From assembly GCA_038380795.1 (NCBI GenBank), contig CM076266.1, positions 38,772,425 to 38,836,424 of the forward strand: a stretch of DNA of 64,000 bases, given 5' to 3'. Below, piece after piece: positions 50,831-61,342 of the stretch. The notes under the pieces were generated by a model that saw nothing but the letters and a program-made list of their open reading frames with translations, searched no databases and had not been told where the DNA came from. Origin of the DNA: Pyrocephalus nanus (Eukaryota; Chordata; Aves; Passeriformes; Tyrannidae). Position 1 is the first letter of the stretch. Every line of letters begins with the position of its first letter. A program made the position numbers and the translations under genes.

Positions 50831-53150
50831 AGGGACTCTCTCCCAGGACTAGGATCAAACCCCAGCAGTCACTTGCAAATTCTGCCTTTCTACTTATCTC
50901 TGAATTATCCTGTTAACGGTTTTGATGGATTAACTGGTTTAAGTGGGCATGTTATGTAATTAAGGGGGAACATGTTATATTGTAGGCTTCTGTTGTGCCA
51001 TTCCCTAAAGCACAAAAGCTCCAAGCCAAGTGCAAGTCAGGGATCTGTGGGATGACCCACACCCAAGACATTCATTTCCCCATGGGGGATGGGGAGGTGA
51101 GAAGGAGCTTCTGCCAGCACCTCACACACAGCTCCTGGTGCAGCTAGGGAGCTGAGAGGTGAAAGATCCAGTCTATTAATCACTTGCAGGAGCTGCAGGC
51201 AGAGTCCTGCCATCTTGCTCGTGGCGTCAGCGTCTTGTCATGGCTGCCTACCCTGCATTTGAGTTAGAGAGAGCAAAGGTGTGAATATGTACAAAGCCCT
51301 GTCTTACCTCTGTCAAGGGAAGACCATGTTTATAATCTCTGTAAATCCTAGTGCCACAGAAGTTTTGGTGGGAATTTCAGATGCTGCACCTTTTGCAAGG
51401 ATTGGCCCCAGGGCAGCCAGTGTGCCTGTGGGCTGGAAATTACCTTCAGGTGATTATCAAGTGACATAGTTTCCAGCAGGTTCAGCAAAAGCTCATGTTC
51501 AGTTCAATCTTTCTGGCTTGCAGTTGCTTAGAGTTATATTTGGTAAGTGGCCATCCAAGTGTCAGGTTTTCTGGGAGGTGGGGCGGAACGACTGTCATCC
51601 ACAGACATTTTCCAAGAAAGTTGTTCACTCATTGCTAATATACTTAGTGGCCCTGGTGCCTGCATTTGTAGATAATAGTGGAGATATTTTCCAAGCTGTT
51701 CTTAAAATAAAAATACTGTTCTTAACTTTTGCCTGTGAAATAAGGGAGCTAACATTGCAGCTAATCAGAATGGTGTGGGAAAACTTTCTCAGAGATGTAC
51801 CTTAAGATTTCTGCAAATCTTTGAATTTACTTGTGTCTAAGTCTCACAGAACAATGATGAACATATGCATCTTGAAGATGTTCCATAGCTGCTAAGGAAG
51901 ACATGTAGCTTGGCCACAGGCTAACTTGGTCCCCAACTTTGTTGGTGCCTCAGCTTTGACCATTACCACTGACTCTGATGCCTAAGTAACTTCACTGCAA
52001 AGTATGACTGGACAGATAAACACATTTTTACCATAACTGTTATTTTCCTTTTGTTGGTCCTTGATATTGTCAGTCCTTTCATGATGGTGCCTTTTCCCCC
52101 TTGATATGAAAGAATAAAACATTCACCTAAGTCTTATTTCTTTCTGTTTTGGGATAATGAGAAACAATTTATCACGCTGAGCATCTATCTCTGACAGCCC
52201 ACTGACAGAAACATACCCGCACCTCTGTAGCTGCCAGTGTCAATAGCATATTTGTCACAGCTCCACTTCGAAAGCCTTCAGTGGGATACAGATGTTCTAG
52301 GAAAAAACATTGTTCCTGCAAAGTATCTATGGGCTCGAGAGCAGAGTTTGATAGGAAAACAAGGCAGTATAACATCATGACACAGCTACCAGGATTTCGT
52401 CTGTCTTTCCTGCATTCTGTGGCAAGCTAGGGGAGAAGTACAGAGCCAGATAAAACTAGGGAAACAAGTCATCTTACTGGGACATAGTCTGCTTTTTCCT
52501 CCGTTTCTCACTTTTCCTGGAGTGTTGCCTGTGGTGACTGCAGTTACTAGAGTCAGAGTTTCGTCAGTAGCACTGCTGTTGCATCTTCTACACTTTAAAT
52601 TCCCATTGCATGTGTTAAGCCATGAAATATCCACTTAGGAGATTGTATTGACACAGAAACTACTGTTGATCACTTTAGTGAAAAATATTCTGGCATTGCA
52701 TAGAGGATGAGTAAGATCTGTAAACTAATGTGGAACAGTCTGTAGTGTGACTTTATTAAACTCTACAGGATGTCTTTGAAAATGGTGTAGAAAAGGTTTT
52801 CAAAATTTTTCTATAAAAATGAAACTATTTAGTATGAGTAAATACCAGGAGAAGTTACACAGAGACCTCCAAACCTTCAGAATAAATCCAACAATTCCAG
52901 AGATAGCAGTCTATGTGGTTTTGTTTGCTCAGAACCAATTGCCTCTTTTGCACTTACAGAACGGGCACTGTGAGGCAAATTGAGGCTCTACAGGTACCAT
53001 TATCTAGCACCCAGTTAGCAAATCTTCAGAAATCTGGGGATCTATTTGTAACTGCCTTTGAAGATCTCTGCACAACTTTGAAGATCACCTGCACTAACCC
53101 ACCGTGTATCAGCACAACTGAACTGCACACAGCACATTATCTAACATACA
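50831..53150. other. non-coding stretch, no gene seen
   Basis: No further CR1 sequence and no gene recognised. Frames stay below 96 codons. Confidence 0.55.
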
Positions 53151-53960
53151 TAAGCTGTTAGTTCCAGTTTGCTCTTCCGAGCATCCAATGAGATCAAGTT
53201 TTATAAAGAAAACTACATAAAATATAATTCACACGCACAAGAAAATTTTATTAGATTTTCCTCCCCTTAATAAATTACTCTTTCCCCCTTTTTTCTCTCA
53301 AGTAAAAATCCCACTAATTAAGTGTGAATATATTTTATTTTTAAAGAAACCCTCAAAGTGTAGCTAAAGAGCCTCAATAAAAAGATTTTGTCAGCTTTGT
53401 TACACTAAAACCAGCTTGTGATTTGGCCTTTAAATACCAGAGCTGAGTTTTAGAGCTTTAGGAAATCGTGCATAAACAGTCTGGCACAATGCTGTGTAAC
53501 ACGGAGAGGACTTCTATAGTTCCCTGCAAAAATCACAGATAACAACTGCACTCCCTATCACTAGCATGTTATGACCATGTGAAAGATGTGCAGATACATA
53601 GAAAACCAAGATCTGAACTTCCACCTACACATTTACATACATGCATGCAGCATGTAGACAATGAATGGCTTAATCCTACCTAGGTGATCAATTTACATTT
53701 GGCTAGATTTGAAATGCTATTTAAGGTATGGGACTGGTGCCAGGAGTTATGTGTAAGTGCTTTCAAACCCTTCACAGAGCAGAAAACAGCAACCAAAATA
53801 ACCTACGCTCATTACAGAGAAGGGGCCATGCGGCAACGTTCTGTCTGCTTGTGGTTAAATCTGCCACTGCTGTTATTATTGTTATTATTTTTTGGAAAGG
53901 CTAAGCAGGACTAAAAGCTGCGTGTCAAAAAGTTAAAATGTGTAAGGGCCAATTACGCAA
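53151..53960. promoter_or_regulatory. candidate conserved non-coding elements
   Basis: Two patches (53151-53600 and 53780-53960) have motif-rich, CpG-retaining A+T-rich sequence. They include homeodomain-like cactaattaagtg near 53312, tgtgatttggcc near 53418, and five CpGs within 180 bases around 53800-53960. There is no frame with coding character. An enhancer interpretation is inferred from texture only. Confidence 0.28.
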
Positions 53961-54044
53961 TGATCCTTTCAGCCAGAAAAAAACCCAAGTAAACTACCTC
54001 CAAGGTTTTTGGAGATTTGAGGTGGGATTTTTTGTGGTTTTGAG

Positions 54045-54056
54045 TTTTTTTTTTTT
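54045..54056. repeat. poly(T) tract, 12 T
   Basis: Twelve T followed by cctgtgaaaat; no acceptor AG directly after. Confidence 0.85.
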
Positions 54057-54156
54057 CCTGTGAAAATATTAAGCAACGGAAATATCCTTCTAATTATTTG
54101 ATTTACCTTGAGGCATTTGACTTTTCATTATATCATAGGGTCACAGGCTTTTCCTT

Positions 54157-54169
54157 AAAAAAAAAAAAA
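54157..54169. repeat. poly(A) tract, 13 A
   Basis: Thirteen uninterrupted A. Simple sequence. Confidence 0.85.
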
Positions 54170-56219
54170 TTAAATGGTGAGTGGTTGAGAAAAAATGACT
54201 TTGTGTACAGTCCATTAAATTCTTTGGGTGCTGAACATACATCCATTCTCTTTATACAAACAGAACAACTTTTATGCTGTATCAGAGTGACCTAGCCTAG
54301 ATTTTGCAACAACAGTGGGTCTTTCAACCACTTGTGTGACTTTAATGTAAAACTGCCTTTTAAAAAAAAACACACTTTCTCCCTCCCTTTTCATTCTCAG
54401 GATTTGAACCATTCTGCCCCTTTTCTACATTTCACCACTTGTGCTGCTATGCATCCCACCTCCCACCAGCAACACCACCCCCTCCATGCAAGTGACTAAT
54501 GAAAATCCCAGGCTCCTTCCTTAGTGGTTATCAGATTCATATTTCTTTGGGTTAGACTATTATTCTAAACTTAAAAATTCAGTGTCAAGCATTGCTTCTG
54601 GGTTTTTTGCTGGCAGTTTTATAGCTTGACCAAACTTCACGTTGGATAGTGTTTTGGTTGGCTGCCATATTGATCCTGGCTGTTAATCAGGATTTTTGTT
54701 GTTTTGGAGTAAGGGCAAGGTGGAAGGGGTGGTTATGACTTCTCTCTGTTAACAAAAGTGGCCATGCTTACTGTCAGGAGCAAGAGTCTGTACTTTGTAA
54801 CTACAAATTCCTTAATGACGTGTTACATTTCAAAGTGGAGCTGGACTTGGGGGTGAAACCTAAACTGATAAATAAGAGCAGCCAACTCTGCCCTCACTTC
54901 TAGTCTCTCACAAACTATTTTTAATGATGCCATTATTTATTCCCAAACAATGTTTTTCTATGCTTTTAGTAATAAAGCGGAAAAAAACACATTTTTACAT
55001 CTTTTCTATATGTGTAGGTTTGCTGGATGAATTTCTAACTAGTTGTAGACTGGAGCAATTCCAGGTCTACATTTATTAGTCAATGAAGAAAGCAATGGCA
55101 TTGATTTAAAGAGAAACCCTCCTACCAAACATAAATATGTGTTTTTGAAGGGAATAGGGAAAGCCTTTTCTAAATTTCCTATTCTGCAGTAACCTGCTTC
55201 CCTGTGACTTCTGTAGCACTGCATGCGCTTTCTCCTCCAGGTATTAGTTGAATTATATATAGGTATTTGATTAATCACACTGCCTTCTTTCTTCTGACTC
55301 CAAGGAAGGCCACCCTGCCTCTGTCTTTCCCAGACTTTTCTCCTGCACCTTCTGTGGTGTGGAACAAGGATCTTCACTGTCTCAGAGACTTCCACTGCCA
55401 GGGGGAGAGGCAGAGAAGCCAAAATGGCCAAACATGCAGCCCCCTGTCACCAGGGAGCCACTCCAGTGCACACTGTGGTGCAGAGACCTGGTTGCATTGG
55501 TGGATGAGCTGCACTGGGGTATTTTTTTGTCTACCTCGCTGCCCTTTGACAGAGCTTCCGTGTGTATGCCCCACAGCACTCACTCGGGTTCCCAGCCATG
55601 CAGGGAATTATGGGGTTTACAATGTAGAGGAGGAGGAGCTGGGAGGAGGCAGGGAAGCAGTGAAATTGGGCTGGAGGTCCCAAGGTGGGGCAGCCAGTCT
55701 GAGAGACCAGGAGATATGTGGGGGGATAATTTCTTTTCCTGGCAAGTGAATGGCCGAGTGCTCCTGGCAGTAACCACTTAGCCAACGCTCCCAATGCCTC
55801 ATTGCTCTTACAGCATCTCACAAGGTTGGCCACAGCCTCTGCAGGTGCTCCCAGGTTGGTAGGATTTCCTGGTCATGCTGAGCTGAGTCTCTTCCTGCAG
55901 TTGGAGGGGAAGCCAACCAGTGGGACATGGCAGTGAAGGGAAAGAGTGCTCTGTGAGGAGGTGCTCTGGTGAAACCCGGGGGATTTTGCCATGTTGTTGA
56001 GCAGCATCACTATTTCACTTCTGCCCTCATTTCCAGTTTGTTTTTGTGTCAGATGGTGAAACACAGACTCTTGCCTGACCTGCTCATTTGTAAGAGCCCA
56101 ATAACTGGCACACAGCAGGCTTCCCTTCTTTCCAGACTTAAGTCAAGCAACATCTCTTTTTACTGATTAATTTAGTGCCTGTGAGTCAACCCTAAGCCTG
56201 ACCCAAGCTGACCACCCAC

Positions 56220-56960
56220 TTTCAAGGTGTTAATATTTTCAGCCCTCGGCATCTTAGTAATAGCTCTCTGGCATGCTGTAGCTTGCTTTGGAGGGGCTGC
56301 TCTTGACATAGGATTGGGCAAATGATGAACCACTATCAGTGATGTCCATTTTCATTCTAGTAATTTAATCCCAAGTGACTCAGCTTCCATCTGTTAAAGC
56401 TAGATAATGGCAAAAGCCTGAGACATAAACGCCCCTCTCCTGCCTTCTTACCAGAATTATTCCTAAAAGTGACTTAATGTTTTAGTAAGGGAAACATTTC
56501 TCTTGATTAGTAGACTTTGTTTTTTAATACGAATTCCCAAAATAATTAGGAAGACTCACTAACCAAGATAAAATGTATTTTTCATTTATTATCTATACCA
56601 ATTACTAAGGCAATAAAATATCAACTGAAGAGAAGAAAGAAATGTTTAATTTCATTGTTAACTGCAGAAAAATATTTATATAAAATCTGTGAAACATCAG
56701 CTATGTCATAATGAGACTAGTATTGCTTGCACAGCTTTCGAATTCCAGGGCTTCATCCCTTCACTGCAACAAAAAATCCTGGATTTTAGTAGTGTTTTCC
56801 AGGGGATATTTTTAATTTGTGTTTTCTTACTACAGTAGAATTAAAAATCTCATTTATGTACTATTGTACTTGAAGCCAATTGTTATATTAGGAATCAACT
56901 CCCAAGATAGGAAGTACTTTCTCTTAAGCGACATTTAGAGAAGGGCAGATATCCAGAAAT
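56220..56960. promoter_or_regulatory. conserved-looking non-coding stretch (weak)
   Basis: Motif-like texture without open frames, for example tctagtaatttaatcccaag near 56358 and gttaactgcag near 56657. The case is weaker than for the blocks at 45 kb and 58 kb. Nothing coding is seen. Confidence 0.2.
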
Positions 56961-57579
56961 GCAATGTTATCCTTCTGAACTCATCCTGCTAACTTTATAG
57001 GGAATTTTGCCTTTGATTCTTTGGGACTCAATGGGACCTTTCACTCAGGAGAGTCAAGGACTGACATGAGATCAGACAAAGAGATAAGAAACCAAACCTT
57101 CTTGTCACCCTTCCCTGTGCAAATTTCATGCAACTCCACGAAAAATTACCAGGTTGCTGATAACATTCACATACTGACTCCTGATAAAACCCTGACTGTC
57201 TACTTTATTTTAATTACTCTTGATCCCTTAAATGTAAAATCCCCTTTCCAAATGTTCACTTAAGTGGCTACTATTAAGTCTTTATCAGTTCTGAGCATTT
57301 CAGCCTCTTGTTCGCAGAAATTTCTCGATCTGACAGAATAAGAAATGCATTTACATGGCCTAAGCTCTTAAATTGTCCCTTTCAATTAATGCCCCATCAT
57401 GGAGCAATCTGGAAACCATTACTCAGTAACTCTTCATTATAATTGCTTGCAGCTGAATATCCAGGCCTTGGTAATATAAGAATAAAAGAAAACTCAGTTA
57501 GTAACAAGTGCAATTGATTCCATTCAGAATTCCCCTGGTGCTTTGCCATGTTTGGCCTGCATGAGAGGAAACAAGAGGA

Positions 57580-57617
57580 TTTTTTTTTTTCTCTCTCTCT
57601 CTTTTTTTTTTTTTTTT
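57580..57617. repeat. pyrimidine tract T11-(CT)5-T16
   Basis: A run of T, five CT units and a second T run. Purely pyrimidine on the + strand for 38 bases. Confidence 0.92.
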
Positions 57618-57725
57618 CTACTTTCAGGGCCAGGAAATGAATTGGCAGACATAAGATGGTCTGTGTGCTGCTTGCCTTCATTTTTCAGCTGGTCCTTGTT
57701 AAAAATGAGACGGTGGGGCTCCTAC

Positions 57726-57754
57726 TTTTTCTTTTTTTTTTTTTTTTTTTTTTT
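57726..57754. repeat. poly(T) tract (T5-c-T23)
   Basis: Five T, one C, then 23 T, followed by aagtagaggg. Confidence 0.92.
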
Positions 57755-57999
57755 AAGTAGAGGGCTTTTCTGCTAACAGATAAAACTACAATACCTCAAT
57801 TTGCTGCAAGCTAACAGCAACCAGAAATGCTCACCTCCTGTGCTTTTCATAATCAGACCTGAAGCTTTCTTCAGTTAATTCCAGGATTCTTCACTAGAGG
57901 AATTGCTTTCCTCCGTGATCCCAACTTTATGAATACTCAAGCAATTCTGAAAGTGAAACTCTGTTGTCTTCTTTTCCTCGAGCAGTCTGCCAAGGCCCA

Positions 58000-58930
58000 A
58001 ACAGAAACATGGTGGTCAGCTGGCCCTAAATATACGCTCACCTTATCCCCTCACAGAGGTGAGACCAGGGGCCATAAATCAGGAGTGATTGAAACTTCAC
58101 ACTAGGAAGCATTACCCCTGGAAGACGTCAAGCGGTTCCCTTCCGATAACATCCTGGCTTTCAGAAATGCCGTACTGACATTTTGCAGAGTGCATTCCCA
58201 GGGTGGTTTGTTTTCCGGATGCTTATCGGAGTGCATCCGGGCTTCGGCGAGCATCCAGAGCCCGCGCTTCCTCAGCCCCATGGTTAGTCCAGATATATCA
58301 AATCCTAGCAGCCAGAGCAGTGCCAGATATGATGAAGATAGAGTAGCTTTCTAAATATGAGAAACAGTGAAGGGGATTAGTAACAATTCCTGAGTCTCCA
58401 GGCCGTAGTGAAGGGGTTTAAGAGCTGTGCAGCATGGTACAGTAATTCAGCTCTGCTGTTTCACTTTTGTTTGACAGTGATGCTTCAGGCCTAGTTGGGA
58501 CTAGAAATTTCCAGCAACACCTTCACAAACCTGTTTTCCCTGCAAGGCCAGTAGCAGCCAGCAATGATGACAGGGGTGCTGGTAGGAGATCCCACCTACT
58601 GCTCCAGGCAGAGAAAACTCCTGGCATTTGGAGCACGTCATCCCCAAGACTGCGTTTCGGTTTCGGGAACTACTTCTTCCACGATCATCTCACATGACAT
58701 GTATTGGTATTGGGCTGGTTCTGGTCTATCTGAGAGGTGTGGATTTCCCAAATGGCCCTCTCAGAGGTGGCCCCTACCGAGTGACGGTGACATGCCTGGA
58801 GCAGATACCACACATGCACACTGGCCAGCTGGTCTGACGAGTAATGTGCAGCAGTGCAGCAATTTCAGCTCTAGAGCGCAGGGAAAGGCTGACAGTGCTG
58901 CGCGGTGAGACTGGATGCTGTGGTTCCACT
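58000..58930. promoter_or_regulatory. CpG-rich, conserved-looking regulatory candidate
   Basis: About two dozen CpGs lie in 930 bases, the densest cluster in the window though well short of a classical CpG island. At 58215-58240 ccggatgc and gcatccgg form an exact inverted repeat with a 10-base spacer, and a third gcatcc lies at 58251-58256. A TEAD/MCAT-like gcattccc is near 58193-58200. Overlapping frames (up to 114 codons) on both strands reflect composition. It could be an enhancer, a distal promoter or the first exon of an unannotated transcript. Confidence 0.35.
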
Positions 58931-59140
58931 CAGCAGCAAATAGTGCTAACAAATGGTGGTTGCCCTTGCACTGGCAGCTGCCAGAACTGCTTTAGGGATG
59001 GGGGCAGCATCAACGATAAAACAAAGCAGCCAAATGGTCTCCAGCTGACTCCTCAAGTAGCCACTGAAGAGATGTCTGTAGCTACAAATTTTCACCTCTG
59101 GTAAAGCAGATGGAAAATATAATTTTTACAGTTTTTCATT

Positions 59141-59153
59141 AAAAAAAAAAAAA
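59141..59153. repeat. poly(A) tract, 13 A
   Basis: Thirteen uninterrupted A. Simple sequence. Confidence 0.85.
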
Positions 59154-59289
59154 TCTGAACAGTAATTTTACCTTTTCTCTTTAAAATGCTTGTGGAAAAC
59201 CAAAAGGAATTTATTCACAGCAGGGAAACTGCCTTTTCATTCTGGAAAGCTGTTTCTGCTAAGAAGTTGGCAAAATGGTAAAATACAGA

Positions 59290-59337
59290 TTTTCTTTCTC
59301 TTTTTCTTTTTTTTTTTTTTTTCCCCTTCCCTTTCCT
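59290..59337. repeat. T/C-rich pyrimidine tract including T16
   Basis: Almost only T and C for 48 bases, with 16 T in a row at 59307-59322. Confidence 0.88.
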
Positions 59338-61320
59338 TGCTTTGAAAAAATGTATGGAAATTAATGATTTTCCTTGAAAAGTAAAAGTATTATTTTTTTC
59401 CTTTGTGGACTTTCCTGCTTCTGTAGGCCTGACGGCAGTCAGTATCATGATTCATGTAGATTTTCTGGATGCTTCTTTAAGAGTGTTGACAGTTAGGTAG
59501 ATGGGCTGATTTGGGAATGGACTTGCCTGGAAATCCTTTGGAATCTGTGAGTCTCAAAGCTCACCTCAGAAGCTTCCCATTTACACAGCAGGATCTAAAA
59601 CTAATTACTCCTTATAGGTATGCTGTGCTTCTCAGGACTTACCTGGAGTGGGGTAGGTATGCAGGTCTGCACCTGGAAAAAACCTGGGACCTGAGTGGGG
59701 AGGGGGTGAATCCAACACCATGACATTACACAGATTATACTCAATTTTGTGCCCTCTCGTCATTTCATTTCGGTGGTATGGCTGTGGTTAATCTGTCTCA
59801 CTCACTGTAATTTCAAAGTATATGAGGTACTCAAGGTTGCAAAAAGGTATCACTATTTCCATTTTTAAGGGGAGGCTGTAAGATCAACACCCTGATGTGT
59901 AAGAGTTAGTCAGAGGAACCAATCTGTTCATACAGGGAGTTTTCAAAGCAAAAGGTTTTGATGCCTAAGGATGCACAAACATCAGAGATGGTAGGTGAGT
60001 CTGACAGATTACCTGGTCATATACACAAGCTCAAAAATGTCTCATTTCCTTTGTGAATTTCTCTGGGAAACTAAGAATTACGCACCTGAGCAATATTTGT
60101 AGGACTGGTTTATAATGAAGTGTAAATCAAACCCATGTCACCCTCTGTACCATAAAAGCTGTAGCCTGATAATTTTTGTTTCCATAAAAGCCATACAAGA
60201 TAAAATTACCCTAGAAATAGCATCTATAAACAAAAGCACTGTTAGGGTTAACCATAAACATCAAATCACTCCCAAGACATCACTGACTGTAATCTTTGCT
60301 GGTTTCATACATCATCTAGAGTGATGCTGGAATAAAATGTTCTCCCTCAGAGCCAGTTTATTATCTACTCCAGGTGCAGGTTGCACAGTCTGCCCTTCAT
60401 GTACTTGCTTCTTTACACCAAACCTCTATCTTGTAATCATTGCTACTGCGGATTAATAAGGAATTTTTCACCACTGCCATCAGCTCTACTATGGTGGTTG
60501 GTCTTCGTGAGAGCAAAGAGCAGCATTTCCTGGACAAAACCCTTTACTCCAAGCTGTGGCTGCTCACAGACACACTAGTGATATCTCTGATCATGTAATG
60601 CCACACTATACATCTTCTTCTGGCTCCTCCCTTAGTTCACTCCATGCTTGTGGCTTTTCCATCCTACCCACTGTCTTGAGCAGGAAGCTTGTTTGGATGG
60701 TCTCAAACCCTGTTTTTGGTTGTCTTTTTTTTCTCAGCATTGCACTTATCTATTTATCTGTCATTGCCTTGGGAGAACTGTAACAAAGAAATCTAAATAC
60801 ATTCAGCTGGGGACAAGTTTGAAGCTACATTTTTAGGTATCGCAGTCTGGGACAAGAGGAAGTCTTTGAAGCTTTCCTGTTATTTTTATCACCACTTTAT
60901 TTATGCTGTGTTCTCACTGCCTCCTAGGTCTTCAATTTTTTTGACTCTGCATAGGTCTTCTGAAGGGATTTTGAAGCTCCACTGAATACCACCAGCTGAA
61001 TGTTGGCCATAATATCTAAAACCTCTGAATTACTAGGAGGTCTTTGGTGGGAGTGGTGGACTTATCAACAGGACATTACTTCTTCACCACAAAGGAGAGA
61101 GACTATGACTTTGGTTGCCTTGGAAGAATATCAATCCTGTTATTCTTCAGTGATGGTCCTCAGCAGTTTTCAGTCAGGCAATCTGTGGCAGCAAATCCCA
61201 AATTCCCCAATTCCCCAAAAGGAATTTTCCAGGCAGAAGATTTAAAATTTCAGAAAGGATAAAATGTTTTGTTTGAAAATCCTGAGAAAGAAGTCAAACT
61301 CTTGTTTGAAAGTGTTAATT

Positions 61321-61342
61321 AAAAAAAAAAAAAAAAAAAAAA
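61321..61342. repeat. poly(A) tract, 22 A
   Basis: Twenty-two uninterrupted A after gtgttaatt. The upstream few hundred bases contain no recognisable gene copy, so a retrocopy tail is not supported. Confidence 0.92.

Larger units (their letters stand above)
53961..56219. other. non-coding stretch; G+C-richer patch at 55.3-55.85 kb
   Basis: Contains T12 (54045-54056) and A13 (54157-54169). Between 55267 and 55833 the DNA is G+C-richer and open frames of 160, 140, 100 and 69 codons overlap on both strands. Such stacking means few stop codons in any frame because of composition, not several genes. A purine-rich gaggaggagg patch lies at 55627-55650. Confidence 0.5.
56961..57999. other. non-coding stretch with simple repeats, no gene seen
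   Basis: Holds the T/CT composite tract at 57580-57617 and the T23 run at 57732-57754. The 94- and 77-codon frames across these are artefacts of poly-Lys or poly-Phe coding. Confidence 0.6.

Noticed and set aside
55267..55833. Stack of 160- and 140-codon plus frames and up to 100-codon minus frames
   Set aside because: Open in several frames on both strands at once, which indicates composition rather than coding.
60243..60255. TTAGGGTTAA word, telomere-like
   Set aside because: A single unit, not an array.
61000..61342. Possible processed pseudogene ending in A22
   Set aside because: No gene-like sequence upstream of the A run, no polyadenylation signal at a sensible distance and no target-site duplication seen.
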